NCBI RefSeq assembly: GCF_011742925.1
Contig: NZ_WAEL01000013.1
Coordinates: 93,722-157,721, forward strand
DNA: 64,000 bases
Source: Fibrivirga algicola
GTDB taxonomy: Bacteria > Bacteroidota > Bacteroidia > Cytophagales > Spirosomataceae
Direction of reading: 5' to 3'
Part shown: positions 9,732 through 19,006 of the stretch, piece by piece
Layout: every line of letters starts with the position of its first letter
How positions within the stretch are numbered: the first letter of the stretch is position 1
Program-made: the position numbers and the translations under genes
The notes under the pieces: generated by a model
Databases searched by the model: none
Seen by the model: only the letters and a program-made list of their open reading frames with translations
Told to the model about the DNA's origin: nothing

Positions 9732-9989
9732 ATGAATTGTATTTGCAGCCCTGCCCGCACTCGGTTAGCCATCGACAGCCGAATCAACCGCGACTTGATC
9801 GCCACCGCCAGAGAGCAGGGGTTTGTGTTTAGCAACCCGCCTGAGGATTTCCCTATTTGGGAGCGCGTGGCCATCGCCGACTTAGAAAACCCAGCCTTCA
9901 TGTGTACGCCCGACGTTATGCACTGGCTGATGGGAAAGGCCATTGAAGCCACGCTGTTTCTATTGTACTTATCCCGGCGAATGCGGTAA
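9732..9989 (+). CDS. Small hypothetical plasmid protein (85 aa)
   Basis: Not recognised. An 85-aa protein with a basic, helix-prone N-terminal half (ARTRLAIDSRINRDLIATAR) and a C-terminal half ending in hydrophobic and basic residues. Codon choice looks like the neighbours, and it sits in line with another small plus-strand gene at 10049, which supports it being real. It could be a small DNA-binding or plasmid maintenance protein, but nothing proves this. Confidence 0.4.
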   Translation: MNCICSPARTRLAIDSRINRDLIATAREQGFVFSNPPEDFPIWERVAIADLENPAFMCTPDVMHWLMGKAIEATLFLLYLSRRMR

Positions 9990-10048
9990 CAAGCAGCCTC
10001 CGCCAATACCCTGTAATCGTTTACCATTTATTCTCCTTTCGTTCTGTT

Positions 10049-10366
10049 ATGACAAAGACTATGAACCCTTACGTGCAGACCCTTTACAACCAAATTGGCC
10101 GTATGGCTTTCCTTATGATGGGAGCCAAACGCTTCTGCGTCGATAACCGGGCGAACTCGCTACGGTGGCAGATTGCGAATTCAAAGATTAAAAGCGTTCG
10201 CGTGCGCTACGACATCGCCACCGATTTGTACGAAGTTTCGTTTCTGACCGAGACAGCCAGGACTATTTCTGAAATTGTCATTGAGCAGGTTGAGGTGAGC
10301 GAACTGCACGCCACCATTGAACGCATGACTGGCCTACGGCTTTCGCTTTCCCGTGTGTATGCCTGA
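10049..10366 (+). CDS. Small hypothetical protein (105 aa)
   Basis: Not recognised. 105 aa, mixed alpha/beta composition, no signal peptide or membrane segment. The central part (VRVRYDIATDLYEVSF) reads like a pair of beta strands. A clean terminator follows 4 nt after the stop, and the frame has no competing ORF, so it is very likely a real cytoplasmic plasmid gene. Confidence 0.6.
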   Translation: MTKTMNPYVQTLYNQIGRMAFLMMGAKRFCVDNRANSLRWQIANSKIKSVRVRYDIATDLYEVSFLTETARTISEIVIEQVEVSELHATIERMTGLRLSLSRVYA

Positions 10367-10369
10367 GCG

Positions 10370-10392
10370 AAGGGCCTTTAACGGCCCTTTTT
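10370..10392 (+). terminator. Intrinsic terminator
   Basis: AAGGGCC (10370-10376), loop TTTAAC, GGCCCTT (10383-10389) followed by more T. Directly behind the gene ending at 10366. Confidence 0.8.
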
Positions 10393-10552
10393 GAAACAAG
10401 GGGTAGTTGTAAAATAAGCACTATTCAAGCGGGCTAATAAAGGATTATGTTATTGATTATGAATTAGTTATGTTATATTGAATTGGCTATTTTTATATCA
10501 GCAAACGGCCTGACGGTAGGGCCGGATAACCTTACTAAACTTGCTGATCGCC

Positions 10553-11551
10553 ATGCGCAAAGCCAATGTCAACAACCAACTTTTAACAACTGATTTGTGG
10601 GACACTATTTGCTTTCCCGTTAAGTCTGTTCCCGCCCGCGATATCCTGCCCGACCCCTACCGGGTCATACCCACCGACCGACAACATTTTATCGTCGGTA
10701 CCATGCCCAGCGAGGAACGACAGATTTTTGCTGCCCAGTCGCCCCGCTACTCGCTCATTCCCAATTCGATTATCCGCGACGCCGTCACAGAGGTAACGGG
10801 TATCGAGCAGCCGGTACATATCCGCTACAGCCGGAACGGTGAATACGCGATTAACGTTATTCTGCCCGATGAAACAACGGTAGGCCCCAACGACGTGATT
10901 CAACGGCAGTTAACGTTTACCAATTCGTACACGGGTAAATCACAGTTCACGATTCAGGGCACGGAGATGAAGCGGGTACGGGAGCAGAAAGTTCGGGTGG
11001 CGTTCTACCGTCAAATCTGTTCTAACGGCATGATGGGATGGGCCGACGAGTTTGTTAGCCTTGACCAGTACCTTGATTGGCTCGTAACGGGTCAGACGCC
11101 GGAGAAAGCTAAAGTAAAAGGTTTGGAATGGGTGTATGAGAGCGCCGAGACGCTACGCGCCTACCAGCACATCTTTACCCATCGGGGTATCAACCTAAAT
11201 CAGTTCCGGGCCTTTCTGGTCAACTTTCTGCGTGACTTCCTACGCTACGCACAGGATTGCCCAAGCCCTACGCAGGACGTATTTACCGTGATGCAGGACA
11301 CCGCCGTAACCGACCGGCAGGAAGCCGCCCAATTAGTACGTAAAGTGGGGGTTTCGCAAAAACTGGTCGATGCCGCTATGGAACGTATGGCCACCGAGGA
11401 ATGCGTTTTAGGCTCACGCCCCAACGCCTGGCTGCTTTACAACGGCGTAAACCACGCCCTTTTTAACGGCAATTCCGGGCTGACGCTACCCGCCCGCTAT
11501 GCTCTCGATGAAAAGGCGTTTCACGCCATAGCTGCCCACTACATTTTGTAG
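10553..11551 (+). CDS. DUF932-family plasmid/phage protein
   Basis: A 332-aa cytoplasmic protein that fits the DUF932 (phage/plasmid-like, TIGR03299) family by length and pattern: a segment SPRYSLIPNSIIRDAV, a two-strand region IRYSRNGEYAINVILP, and a later cysteine stretch RQICSNGMMGWAD typical of the family middle. Its function is unknown, but it is common on conjugative elements, often beside anti-restriction or DNA-processing genes. The ATG at 10553 is chosen; the frame is open from a TTG at 10541. A hairpin separates it from the convergent coupling-protein gene. Confidence 0.65.
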   Translation: MRKANVNNQLLTTDLWDTICFPVKSVPARDILPDPYRVIPTDRQHFIVGTMPSEERQIFAAQSPRYSLIPNSIIRDAVTEVTGIEQPVHIRYSRNGEYAINVILPDETTVGPNDVIQRQLTFTNSYTGKSQFTIQGTEMKRVREQKVRVAFYRQICSNGMMGWADEFVSLDQYLDWLVTGQTPEKAKVKGLEWVYESAETLRAYQHIFTHRGINLNQFRAFLVNFLRDFLRYAQDCPSPTQDVFTVMQDTAVTDRQEAAQLVRKVGVSQKLVDAAMERMATEECVLGSRPNAWLLYNGVNHALFNGNSGLTLPARYALDEKAFHAIAAHYIL

Positions 11552-11559
11552 GAAGAAAG

Positions 11560-11583
11560 CTGACTGCCCTTAAAGGCAGTCAG
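11560..11583. terminator. Hairpin between convergent genes
   Basis: CTGACTGCC (11560-11568) / GGCAGTCAG (11575-11583), 6-nt loop. It has only weak U-runs on either side. It lies between the DUF932 gene and the convergent coupling-protein gene and probably serves as a bidirectional terminator. Confidence 0.6.
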
Positions 11584-11642
11584 AAAGGAACAAAGGGGTA
11601 GTTAGCTGTTCATTGTTCGGTTCAATAAATGGTATAGTAAAA

Positions 11643-13820
11643 TCATCCTTTCCGCTCCTTAAAAACAATCCCAAAATCTGCCACCTCACAATCAACCAGT
11701 AGCTGAATGTCTTCTTTTACCCGGCGGTAGTTATCCTGAAGCAATTGGAATTTGAAGGTTTGACGCATGGCGGGCGTTACGTCGATGGGGTCGTAGCCAT
11801 ACACGTCTCGTATGATGCGGTCGAGGTCAAGCATGGGCGGAAGCTGATGGGACTTTTTCATTTGCTCAGTCTCTACGCCGATGAACGACTTAAACGTTTT
11901 CAGGTCAAACTCCTCGCCGAAGTTATCCACGAACTGCCCTACAAACTCTCCTTGCTTCAGCCGTGAAATCTTGGCCGCTGGGATCATCTCCGTAAGTTGC
12001 TGGGATACGTTAACGGTTGTGTCATTTTTCGAGTAAGTGATGGACTCTTTGGTCTGGTTGGTCTTGCCAAAACGGCGCGATAGCTTCTCGGCCGTCTCGT
12101 ACACGACCGTCCCCGAAAACACATTGGCCCCCAGGTTCATGATGACTTTGGCTTCTTTTTCGCCGTAGTCGCGGGTGAGCTGCTCGAAGTCCTGAATGCC
12201 CAGCCAGGTGGCCACCTTGTTGGAACGGGCCGTAGCGATGAGCATGTCCAGCCCTTTCAGGAACATCGTCGGCAGCTCGTCCCAGAAGAGGGCCGACTTG
12301 AGCCGCCCTTTGCGGTTGACCAGCTTCATGAGCCGGGCCGTGTAGAGCGAAAATGCAGTACCATATATGGCAGTACGTTCGGGGTTGTTGCCGGTACAGA
12401 GAATCTTGGGGTCGGCGGGGTTGTTGATGTCGAGCGTAAAGTCGGAGCCAGTCATCACCCAGTACAGGGTAGGCGAAGACAGCCGGGCCATTGGAATACG
12501 TACCGATGAGATTTGCCCTTCCAACTGCTCCATAGCACCTCCGTCGCGGGCATCGATGAATGGCCTGACGTAAATCTCCACTTCGGGGTATCTCTCCATC
12601 AGGGCGAACGATTCATCGTAGCGCCGGTTGATGAATTCCAGGGTGTGGGGAAAGGTGCAACACTCAGCCAGCCGGGCGTAGATGGCCAACTTATCCGGGT
12701 TCTGCTGGTCGGCAGGTTTGGCTTCTTCTGCCGTGTGCAGGGCGCGGTATTTTAGGCTGACAGTACGCAGGTACCAGAGTACCGATGTCAGGAAGTTGAT
12801 GGCCGATTCTGGAAAGAATTCACCCTGCTTCTGCGCCCACGTCCGGTTCAGGTTGAGCATCACCGTTTGTGCTGCTTCGTAGGCATCCATTACGTCGGTC
12901 ATGCCGTCGGCGTCGATGGGGTTGCAACGGTGTGAATACTCGATGTCGTCGAAGTTCAGGACATAAAACTTTGGGATGAGTGGGTCGTTCCGGCGTCTGC
13001 GGTCGGCCAGTTGATCAGCGGGTGTCCAGGCATAGGTGTTTTCGGCAATGGTTTTCCGGTAGGCGTTATATGCCTCCAGCGTCAAGTCGGGAAACTTGAA
13101 GTCATAGACGTAGGTTACGTACCCCTTGTACATACTCTGCCAAAGCGCCTGAACCAGCACCGCAAACGTTTTACCTGACCCCTGTAACCCCAGCACGATG
13201 ACCGAGCGAAACGGATTGACAATGTTGATCAACCCCCGTCGCCATGCTCCTTTAAACGCGTATAGGGTCTGAAAGTGGATGGAGTATTCGTTTTGGACCA
13301 GCGTTTCGTTTTGCGGAAACTCTTCGTTGGTATCGTTGAAAATGTCATTCGGGCTGCGGGTAAACAGAATGCGGGAGAGGTACTGACCGCCTTTGATGAG
13401 CTGCATCGTGCCGACCAGCGTCAGGCCCACATACAGGACATCAATAGCCAATGGAGCTACGATGACTTTTGCGTAAAGTAGCGGCACAGAACCTAGGAAG
13501 AGGAGCAATCCGACCGATGCGTAGCGCAACACCTGGTGCCGGCCAATCGAAGGATCTATTTTTCCTTTTGAGCCGATAGCGTACAGAAACAAGAGCAACA
13601 GTACCAGTGCTTTTGTAATGAGCGGATTATTAAACAATCCCAGCCGTTCGTCTAAAGTAGATAGGCTGCTATACAAATAGTCGTGTAGCCAGCTATTTGT
13701 ATAGATAACTTCATGGCAATACCATAAGCAGTGTAGGATCAGTAGTCCGATGGCGGCAATGATGAAGAGTTCGACGGTTTGGGTGTGTCCCTCGCGTTCC
13801 TTGTTGGTCATTTCGGGCAT
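11643..13820 (-). CDS. Type IV secretion coupling protein (VirD4/TraG class)
   Basis: A 725-aa inner-membrane ATPase that brings the relaxase-DNA complex to the mating pore. N-terminal hydrophobic helices (about residues 15-35, 65-85 and 95-140) precede the motor domain. Walker A is VLGLQGSGKTFAVL near residue 210, and the Walker B-like FWDELPTMFL is near residue 515, as in the YWFG/TraD-TraG family of Bacteroidota conjugative elements (often called MobC there). It sits far from the mating-pore genes (37-48 kb) and immediately upstream of no other tra gene, only the M23 peptidase upstream in the same direction, 6 nt apart. Confidence 0.85.
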   Translation of the reverse strand: MPEMTNKEREGHTQTVELFIIAAIGLLILHCLWYCHEVIYTNSWLHDYLYSSLSTLDERLGLFNNPLITKALVLLLLFLYAIGSKGKIDPSIGRHQVLRYASVGLLLFLGSVPLLYAKVIVAPLAIDVLYVGLTLVGTMQLIKGGQYLSRILFTRSPNDIFNDTNEEFPQNETLVQNEYSIHFQTLYAFKGAWRRGLINIVNPFRSVIVLGLQGSGKTFAVLVQALWQSMYKGYVTYVYDFKFPDLTLEAYNAYRKTIAENTYAWTPADQLADRRRRNDPLIPKFYVLNFDDIEYSHRCNPIDADGMTDVMDAYEAAQTVMLNLNRTWAQKQGEFFPESAINFLTSVLWYLRTVSLKYRALHTAEEAKPADQQNPDKLAIYARLAECCTFPHTLEFINRRYDESFALMERYPEVEIYVRPFIDARDGGAMEQLEGQISSVRIPMARLSSPTLYWVMTGSDFTLDINNPADPKILCTGNNPERTAIYGTAFSLYTARLMKLVNRKGRLKSALFWDELPTMFLKGLDMLIATARSNKVATWLGIQDFEQLTRDYGEKEAKVIMNLGANVFSGTVVYETAEKLSRRFGKTNQTKESITYSKNDTTVNVSQQLTEMIPAAKISRLKQGEFVGQFVDNFGEEFDLKTFKSFIGVETEQMKKSHQLPPMLDLDRIIRDVYGYDPIDVTPAMRQTFKFQLLQDNYRRVKEDIQLLVDCEVADFGIVFKERKG

Positions 13821-13826
13821 GATGAG

Positions 13827-14528
13827 TTAGCGTGTTTGGGTACGTTGTTGCTGTTGATAATGGGCTACGAATCGAATGGCCAGCGTGAGGTAATCGGCGG
13901 GATTAACCGCCCCGTGATTCTTGAGGACGCAGTAATGCAGATGCACACCCGTGGCCCGGCCCGTACTGCCCGTAATGCCGAGCGTTTCGCCGATGACCAC
14001 TTCTTGACCAGTTCGCACCGAGGTCAGGGCTAAGTGACCATACACCGTCTGGTAGGAGTTGCCGTGGTCAATTTTCACGTAGCGTCCCAGCGTGTTGCTA
14101 TAGTCGACACTGATCACCCGTCCCGTAGCCGCCGACCGAACATATTGATGCGGCCCGGCAATGTCGACACCGTCGTGGTGGCGTAGCGTATGCAGTGTTG
14201 GATGCTGCCGAACCCCGAATCCTGACGAAACCCGATTGCCCGCCCAGTCGCCGAGTGGGGGCAGACAGGGAATGCGCTGTGCTGCCTCTGGCGATGCTAT
14301 GAACAATCGGGCAAAGGCGGTTACGACCTGCGCCGACGTAGCCTCCTCTATCCATTGGTTCAATGAATTAGGAGAAGTCAACCGCCCGATTTTATGGGCT
14401 GCAAAAGGCTCCTTTTCGCTACTCTGATTCATTGCCGTTGGACTGTTTGCTCCACTCAGAATCAGGCTGAACACAGTCCAAAAAGGCCCGTTTCGATATC
14501 TCCTATACCATTTTCTTCTATTATCCAT
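13827..14528 (-). CDS. M23-family metallopeptidase (peptidoglycan hydrolase)
   Basis: A 233-aa cell-wall endopeptidase. The LytM/M23 signature is clear: HDGVDIAG (zinc His and Asp) and VHLHYCVL (HxH) with the connecting GRYVKIDHGNSYQTVYGHL, covering residues about 105-215. A short hydrophobic N-terminal segment (FWTVFSLILSG) suggests export. ATG 14528 is preferred because the upstream extension to 14558 is cysteine-rich and unlikely. As first gene upstream of the coupling protein on the same strand it probably opens the peptidoglycan for the mating channel, the role of VirB1-type enzymes. Confidence 0.8.
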   Translation of the reverse strand: MDNRRKWYRRYRNGPFWTVFSLILSGANSPTAMNQSSEKEPFAAHKIGRLTSPNSLNQWIEEATSAQVVTAFARLFIASPEAAQRIPCLPPLGDWAGNRVSSGFGVRQHPTLHTLRHHDGVDIAGPHQYVRSAATGRVISVDYSNTLGRYVKIDHGNSYQTVYGHLALTSVRTGQEVVIGETLGITGSTGRATGVHLHYCVLKNHGAVNPADYLTLAIRFVAHYQQQQRTQTR

Positions 14529-14604
14529 TGGGCAAAAATAAGCCCGAAAATGACACAATATTTAGTTAATTAAAGTAAATTCGATAAAAAATTAAACTAA
14601 AGCA

Positions 14605-14943
14605 ATGAAAAAAAGTAATGAACCTGATTTCAGATTACCACATGAGCAGGCCAGTCGGCTGGTTCAACTCTTCGCGCCTTCGTTCGACACCTGCCTGACG
14701 CAATCCGCTGACAACGGGGGAAAGCCAATAGTATGGCACCCCGTGCTCAGGGATATTCATGAGCAGGTCGTTCATGCAGTAAGTCCAGTGTTGATCGAAA
14801 GTCGGCAGCAGCCCGGTGAGGTCTCTCCTACCCTATCGCTTAGTCTGCTCCCTGCGCCTTCCGGGGCTACCCGGTTGCAATCGGCACAAGAGCAGTCTGT
14901 TGTACCCGACGAGTTAACACCTACCGTCAAAACCAGCCTGTAA
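14605..14943 (+). CDS. Hypothetical protein (112 aa)
   Basis: Not recognised. A soluble 112-aa protein, low in hydrophobics, with Pro/Ser/Gln-rich second half; it may be partly disordered. Its stop overlaps the start of the next gene (TAATG), so it is translated with it. Divergent from the M23 peptidase across an AT-rich 76-bp gap. Confidence 0.45.
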   Translation: MKKSNEPDFRLPHEQASRLVQLFAPSFDTCLTQSADNGGKPIVWHPVLRDIHEQVVHAVSPVLIESRQQPGEVSPTLSLSLLPAPSGATRLQSAQEQSVVPDELTPTVKTSL

Positions 14944-15233
14944 TGCACATGCAGTATTTGGAAACACTGGAAGTGCGGTGGGGGCGGGAGCGCATTCATC
15001 AGGCCATTCAACCCTTGTACATCGGCGACGGTGAAGAACCCGGCGACCCGCCTATTACTGTCCTGAACGCATCCGTCAACGACCCGGAACTTTGGCAGCA
15101 GCTCACCGACGAGGAGCGCGAACGACTGTATCTGGCCTTCATGGAACTCCAATATGACCTCTCTGAACTGGCCACCGACCTCTACCGAGCCAAAGAGCCG
15201 GAACTAGGTGGTTTTGAACTGACGGCCCTGTAA
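14943..15233 (+). CDS. Hypothetical protein (96 aa)
   Basis: Not recognised. A 96-aa acidic protein with a helical C-terminal half (WQQLTDEERERLYLAFMELQ). Start overlaps the previous stop, and the primase gene begins 13 nt after its stop, so the three form one unit. Function unknown; a primase partner is possible by context only. Confidence 0.55.
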   Translation: MHMQYLETLEVRWGRERIHQAIQPLYIGDGEEPGDPPITVLNASVNDPELWQQLTDEERERLYLAFMELQYDLSELATDLYRAKEPELGGFELTAL

Positions 15234-15246
15234 CCCATTTCGTCTT

Positions 15247-18003
15247 ATGAAGCAAAAAGCACAAAACCGCGCTACCCGCGAGCAGTTGGCCATTCTCCGC
15301 CAATTGAACAAAGCCGGGGTACGTTACGTCGCGTTTGGTGATTACGCCATGAATGCCATCGACCCGGCCCGTGCCATCGGCAACGTGCAGCTCTGGATTG
15401 AGCCGACAAAAGCCAATTTCGAGCGGCTCGACAAAGCCATTCAGGAGGTTTACGGCCCGCGTGTACTCACCCGCACCAAGCCAGAGCACGCTGAGAATCC
15501 GCAGCCCCGTAAGATGCTCACGCTCGGCGATGGCCCGCAGAAGGTGGGTCTATACCCCGCCATCAACGGCTTTTCGCCGGACCAGTTTGGCGAACTGTTC
15601 ATGCGGGCGCAGACGAACCGTGCCGCGCTGATCACCAATCGGGGAAAGCTGGACGGTTCGGTAGCGTATCGCCAATTGGCCGTGCCCGACCTCTACCAGA
15701 ATGTGCGGGAATCCACGGCCTACCACAAAGCGTGGAATATTCAGACGTTGGAAAAATATGCCGACGACCACCGCATCGACCTGACCCCGGTTCGGTCAGT
15801 GTCGGCAACACAAACGGCCCAGGAAACGGCCAAAACTGCCTCCGCGAATCCCGAAGCGACGGCAAAGGCAACGGAGAACGCGCAACAGGAGCCAGAGCCG
15901 ACACCGAAGCCCCGCGCAGAGAAGTTGGTGCGCGATTTCGATGCCATCAAGCGTGAGCTGGATCTGGAGGTAGTGCTGCGTGACTACGGCTTCGTGCTCG
16001 ATACCAAAAAATCGAAACCGAGCGACGAGTGGCTGATCTACGAGCGGGGCGAGAAAGGGTCAAAAGAACGCTTAGCCGTCTATACCGGCGACAAATACGG
16101 GCAAAAGATGTTCGTTGACATGAACGATCAGCGGGGCTGGCGGGGCGACGTGATCAAGTTTCTGGAGCGGGTCGAGAACGGCATCTACCGTAACGTTTTC
16201 AAGGCTGTCGACCGGATTATGTCGTCAACAGACTACGTACTGCAAAAGAGCGTTACGGCTCCGCTCAAGCAGGTGAAGGATAGTTTGATCGACACGAAAC
16301 TTCGGGAGAAAGACCTGCACGACCGGTACGCCATCGCTCCCCTGACTGACACCCGGTATTTGGCGGGACGCTCGCTCCACAAAGACGTGCTCTTCTCCCC
16401 GGAGTTCAACGGCCGCATTCACAACATTGCCTACACGACGGAGAAGGGCACTACCCACCGCAACACCTCTTTTCCGATGTACGCCCAGGATGGTCACCTG
16501 GTATCAATGGACATCCGCAACGAACGATTCAAGTCATTTCCTTCCGGGGAGCGCGGGGAAGCTATGTGGCACTCCAACCGATTTTATGAACTGAAGGCAC
16601 CCTTGGCGATGCACGACAAACCTGACCTGCCGACAGGCACCGTCGGGACGGTTGTTCGGCTTAGTCCCGAAACGGTTTCCTTCAATTTTATACAAGACGG
16701 TGAGCCGCAGCAGGTGCAGTTACCACTCGAAACCGCCCGCCCGGCCTTCAGGGAGGTTCCCGCCCAGCGCATCCTTGTCGCGGAGTCAGCAATCGACGCT
16801 ATGTCGTTTAAGCAGCTTAACCCCGAAGCCGAGGGCGAACGGCGGTTCTACATGGCGACGGGTGGCCAGCCCGGCAGCCGTCAGATGGGCTTTGTTCAGA
16901 AGGTGCTCGACCGCAACCCACAGGCGCAGTTTGTCATCGCGCAGGATGGCGATAACGCCGGCCTGCGGTTCGGCATTAACTACCTCGCCCTGCAACATCC
17001 CGCTGCTGACCCGGCTCTGCGCGTCAAACCCGACATTGCCTATTCCGGCCCGAACCTTCCGCCGAATCCACTCACTAACATACTGGGACCTAAGTTTGCG
17101 TTCGACCCCGAGATAAAAACATTCAGCGACGTGCTGAAGCGGTTCGACGTACCTGATGGCAACTTGTCGGAAGGGCATAAACTGGCCATTAACCACCAGG
17201 CCCGGTTTAAAGAAATCATGCCTGATGATTACGTTAAAGTGTCTGTCGAGATGGTGCAGTCAGTGATTCCGGCATTTACCTATGCGAAGGCATATGGTAT
17301 CTCCATGCCCGAGGAAATTGGAAAACTGGCTCAGTCGGAGTACATGCAGACAAAGGTTGGGAACGAGTTTCGGGTGGCACGGGAACGAGCTATGATTTCG
17401 CCTGATGAGATGGATCAGCGCATTCAGTACCACAAGGATGCCAAGTTGGAAAAGGATCTGTACTCGGGTGTGAACAAGTTGGACCTGGAACTACGGCAAC
17501 CCCTGTCGCCCGGTGGCGCGGGCGCCGACGTCGCTGGTGGTCGAAACGAAGCGTTTCTCCATCGCTTTATGGACGAGATGAACCGCTTCACCAAGCAGTT
17601 CAATTACAACAATGACCCGAACGACAAGGAGAAACGGGTGCAGGAGTTTCAGCGCGAAACCCTGGTTGACCCCGATCAGGGGCAGGCCGTTACCCGCACC
17701 CGGATTCACTTTCCCAACGATGGGCGGTTGCTGGTGAAAGCACTCACGCTACTTACTGACGAAATCAACAGCCGACAGGGGCAGTCGCTCTACCACGTTG
17801 TCAGACCTACAAGGCAGCAGAAAGACCTCAATGATATTCTGCAAAACCGTCAGGGCGAGGCCTTGCCTGATTCGAGTCCGCTGAAGATGGGTGCTCCGCC
17901 CCTCATCAAACCCCACACCGAGATCAAGGCGCAACAGGCCGCTCAGCGCGAAACGGTTCAATCCGCTTCGGACTCGGCCCGTACGTACAAAGCTAAACTG
18001 TAA
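15247..18003 (+). CDS. Toprim-domain DNA primase with NTase-like N-terminus
   Basis: A 918-aa protein of conjugative-element primase type. Residues about 10-175 read like a degenerate nucleotidyltransferase-like module (LNKAGVRYVAFGDYAMNAI at the start, resembling the 'gVrYvviGGyA' opening of NTases). Residues about 190-230 are an A/E/P/T-rich linker. After that comes a primase region (LDLEVVLRDYGFVLD, then MFVDMNDQRGWRGDVIKFL) and a toprim domain at about 508-575 with ILVAESAIDAMSF (catalytic Glu) and IAQDGDNAGLRFG (DxD type). Probably makes primers for plasmid lagging-strand or post-transfer synthesis. The NTase-like part could be inactive or regulatory; this assignment is less sure than the toprim one. 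Confidence 0.7.
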   Translation: MKQKAQNRATREQLAILRQLNKAGVRYVAFGDYAMNAIDPARAIGNVQLWIEPTKANFERLDKAIQEVYGPRVLTRTKPEHAENPQPRKMLTLGDGPQKVGLYPAINGFSPDQFGELFMRAQTNRAALITNRGKLDGSVAYRQLAVPDLYQNVRESTAYHKAWNIQTLEKYADDHRIDLTPVRSVSATQTAQETAKTASANPEATAKATENAQQEPEPTPKPRAEKLVRDFDAIKRELDLEVVLRDYGFVLDTKKSKPSDEWLIYERGEKGSKERLAVYTGDKYGQKMFVDMNDQRGWRGDVIKFLERVENGIYRNVFKAVDRIMSSTDYVLQKSVTAPLKQVKDSLIDTKLREKDLHDRYAIAPLTDTRYLAGRSLHKDVLFSPEFNGRIHNIAYTTEKGTTHRNTSFPMYAQDGHLVSMDIRNERFKSFPSGERGEAMWHSNRFYELKAPLAMHDKPDLPTGTVGTVVRLSPETVSFNFIQDGEPQQVQLPLETARPAFREVPAQRILVAESAIDAMSFKQLNPEAEGERRFYMATGGQPGSRQMGFVQKVLDRNPQAQFVIAQDGDNAGLRFGINYLALQHPAADPALRVKPDIAYSGPNLPPNPLTNILGPKFAFDPEIKTFSDVLKRFDVPDGNLSEGHKLAINHQARFKEIMPDDYVKVSVEMVQSVIPAFTYAKAYGISMPEEIGKLAQSEYMQTKVGNEFRVARERAMISPDEMDQRIQYHKDAKLEKDLYSGVNKLDLELRQPLSPGGAGADVAGGRNEAFLHRFMDEMNRFTKQFNYNNDPNDKEKRVQEFQRETLVDPDQGQAVTRTRIHFPNDGRLLVKALTLLTDEINSRQGQSLYHVVRPTRQQKDLNDILQNRQGEALPDSSPLKMGAPPLIKPHTEIKAQQAAQRETVQSASDSARTYKAKL

Positions 18004-18013
18004 TGGTAACCCA

Positions 18014-18048
18014 GGTCCGGGCAAAGTCGACCTGATCTTGCCCGGACC
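18014..18048 (+). terminator. Perfect hairpin after the primase gene
   Basis: GGTCCGGGCAA (18014-18024) / TTGCCCGGACC (18038-18048), 11 bp and GC-rich, without a clear U tract. Lies 11 nt behind the primase stop and before the next ATG (18063). It may attenuate or protect the mRNA 3' end. Confidence 0.6.
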
Positions 18049-18062
18049 CTATTACGTAACCT

Positions 18063-18758
18063 ATGACCCCCTCCCCTACTCATCCCGATATGGACACACT
18101 CGGCTCCGACCGGCCCGTTGCCGCTCCAACCAACAAGTTTTATTCATCGAATCCGTATTGGAGTCGTAGCCCCCAGCCACCAGACGAAACGGAACAGGCC
18201 AAACTCTCAAAGGAAGTGCTGCCACACCCGGCTACGCAAACCGATGCACTGCCTCCCCACCTGATTGCCGGGCTGGTGGAAGTTATTGAGAAGATGGGCC
18301 GGTCGCAGCAGGAGCACCTGAATCGCCAGCTTACCGAGTGGCTACCCCAGGTTCCGGCAACTCTCACCCTTGCCCTTGAGCAGCATCTGGATAAATTGGT
18401 CCCGAAGGTAGTGAGGGTGGAGCAGCCGGGTTCGGCGTTGCTTAAACTGGTTCGTTACCTGACGGCGGGCATGGTCGTCGCTGGCCTGCTCGTTGGTGGG
18501 TTAGTCTTTGCCTGGCTGCAAACCCGCCAACAGCGCGATACATATGCCGCTGGCTATTGGCAGCACCGGTACGTATCAGCTCAGATAGCCGTGGCCCGAA
18601 CCGTACCGCTGCAACGGCTGCTGTCAGATGCCGATTCGCTTTACAAATCGCCTACGTTCAACGCTGAACTGCAACGCTTGGAAAGCATCCTTGACACGCG
18701 CCAGCAACAACATCAGCTTCGGCTCCGTGAGCAGGAACTGACGCGTTTAAAACGGTAG
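18063..18758 (+). CDS. Single-pass membrane protein with coiled coil (231 aa)
   Basis: Not recognised as a family. A polar N-terminal half is followed by one transmembrane helix at about residues 137-158 (AGMVVAGLLVGGLVFAWL). A Q/R/L-rich C-terminal tail of about 70 residues is predicted to be helical (RQQQHQLRLREQELTRL). The organisation recalls small accessory proteins of conjugation or plasmid mobilisation that tether DNA-processing proteins at the membrane, which is inference from context only. Transcribed downstream of the primase and followed by a terminator. Confidence 0.6.
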   Translation: MTPSPTHPDMDTLGSDRPVAAPTNKFYSSNPYWSRSPQPPDETEQAKLSKEVLPHPATQTDALPPHLIAGLVEVIEKMGRSQQEHLNRQLTEWLPQVPATLTLALEQHLDKLVPKVVRVEQPGSALLKLVRYLTAGMVVAGLLVGGLVFAWLQTRQQRDTYAAGYWQHRYVSAQIAVARTVPLQRLLSDADSLYKSPTFNAELQRLESILDTRQQQHQLRLREQELTRLKR

Positions 18759-18787
18759 TGATTCGTAGAATCTACAAAAATAAATCT

Positions 18788-18822
18788 GTAGCTGGCTATT
18801 CAAATAGTCAGCTACCTTTTTT
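18788..18822 (+). terminator. Intrinsic terminator (TAGCTA-type hairpin)
   Basis: Near-perfect inverted repeat GTAGCTGGCTATT / AATAGTCAGCTAC (18788-18815, one G-T pair) followed by a run of seven T. Ends the primase/membrane-protein unit. Its sequence belongs to the TAG-CTA palindrome family described in the findings. Confidence 0.75.
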
Positions 18823-18823
18823 T

Positions 18824-18882
18824 AATCAAGGGGTTTGTAAACTAGTCCTGTTGCTGGTTCCTAAATCAATCGGGTTTGTAAA
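18824..18882 (+). repeat. Two copies of the dispersed AATCAAGGGGT motif
   Basis: AATCAAGGGGTTTGTAAA (18824-18841) and the variant at 18864-18882 ending CGGGTTTGTAAA. Further plus-strand copies of the core AATCAA(A)GGGG(T) lie at 9574, 10395 (AACAAGGGGT), 11589, 20735, 20765 (AATCAAGCGGG), 26076, 26134 and 26262, with a degenerate one at 26336. All are intergenic and mostly downstream of a plus-strand gene. Function unknown. Confidence 0.6.
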
Positions 18883-18928
18883 GTGCTGTTTATCAATAGA
18901 CATATAGTTAAATAGTCAGATAGTTGGC

Positions 18929-18936
18929 TATCTTTG
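18929..18936 (+). promoter_or_regulatory. Bacteroidetes-type -7 box for the 19007 gene
   Basis: TATCTTTG matches the TAnnTTTG consensus of Bacteroidetes sigma factors exactly, 70 nt before the ATG. It is embedded in an AT-rich block with repeated TAG/CTA words that could bind a regulator. No clear TTTG -33 element was seen. Confidence 0.5.
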
Positions 18937-19006
18937 TAATGTTGAAACCGCAAACGCTTGGCCGATGTAAGCCCAGGCACCAACCCCTTTTTTACGCTAT
19001 ACAGGT

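Noticed and set aside
18788..18815. Possible replication iteron
   Set aside because: It is a single hairpin followed by a T run and fits an intrinsic terminator better.
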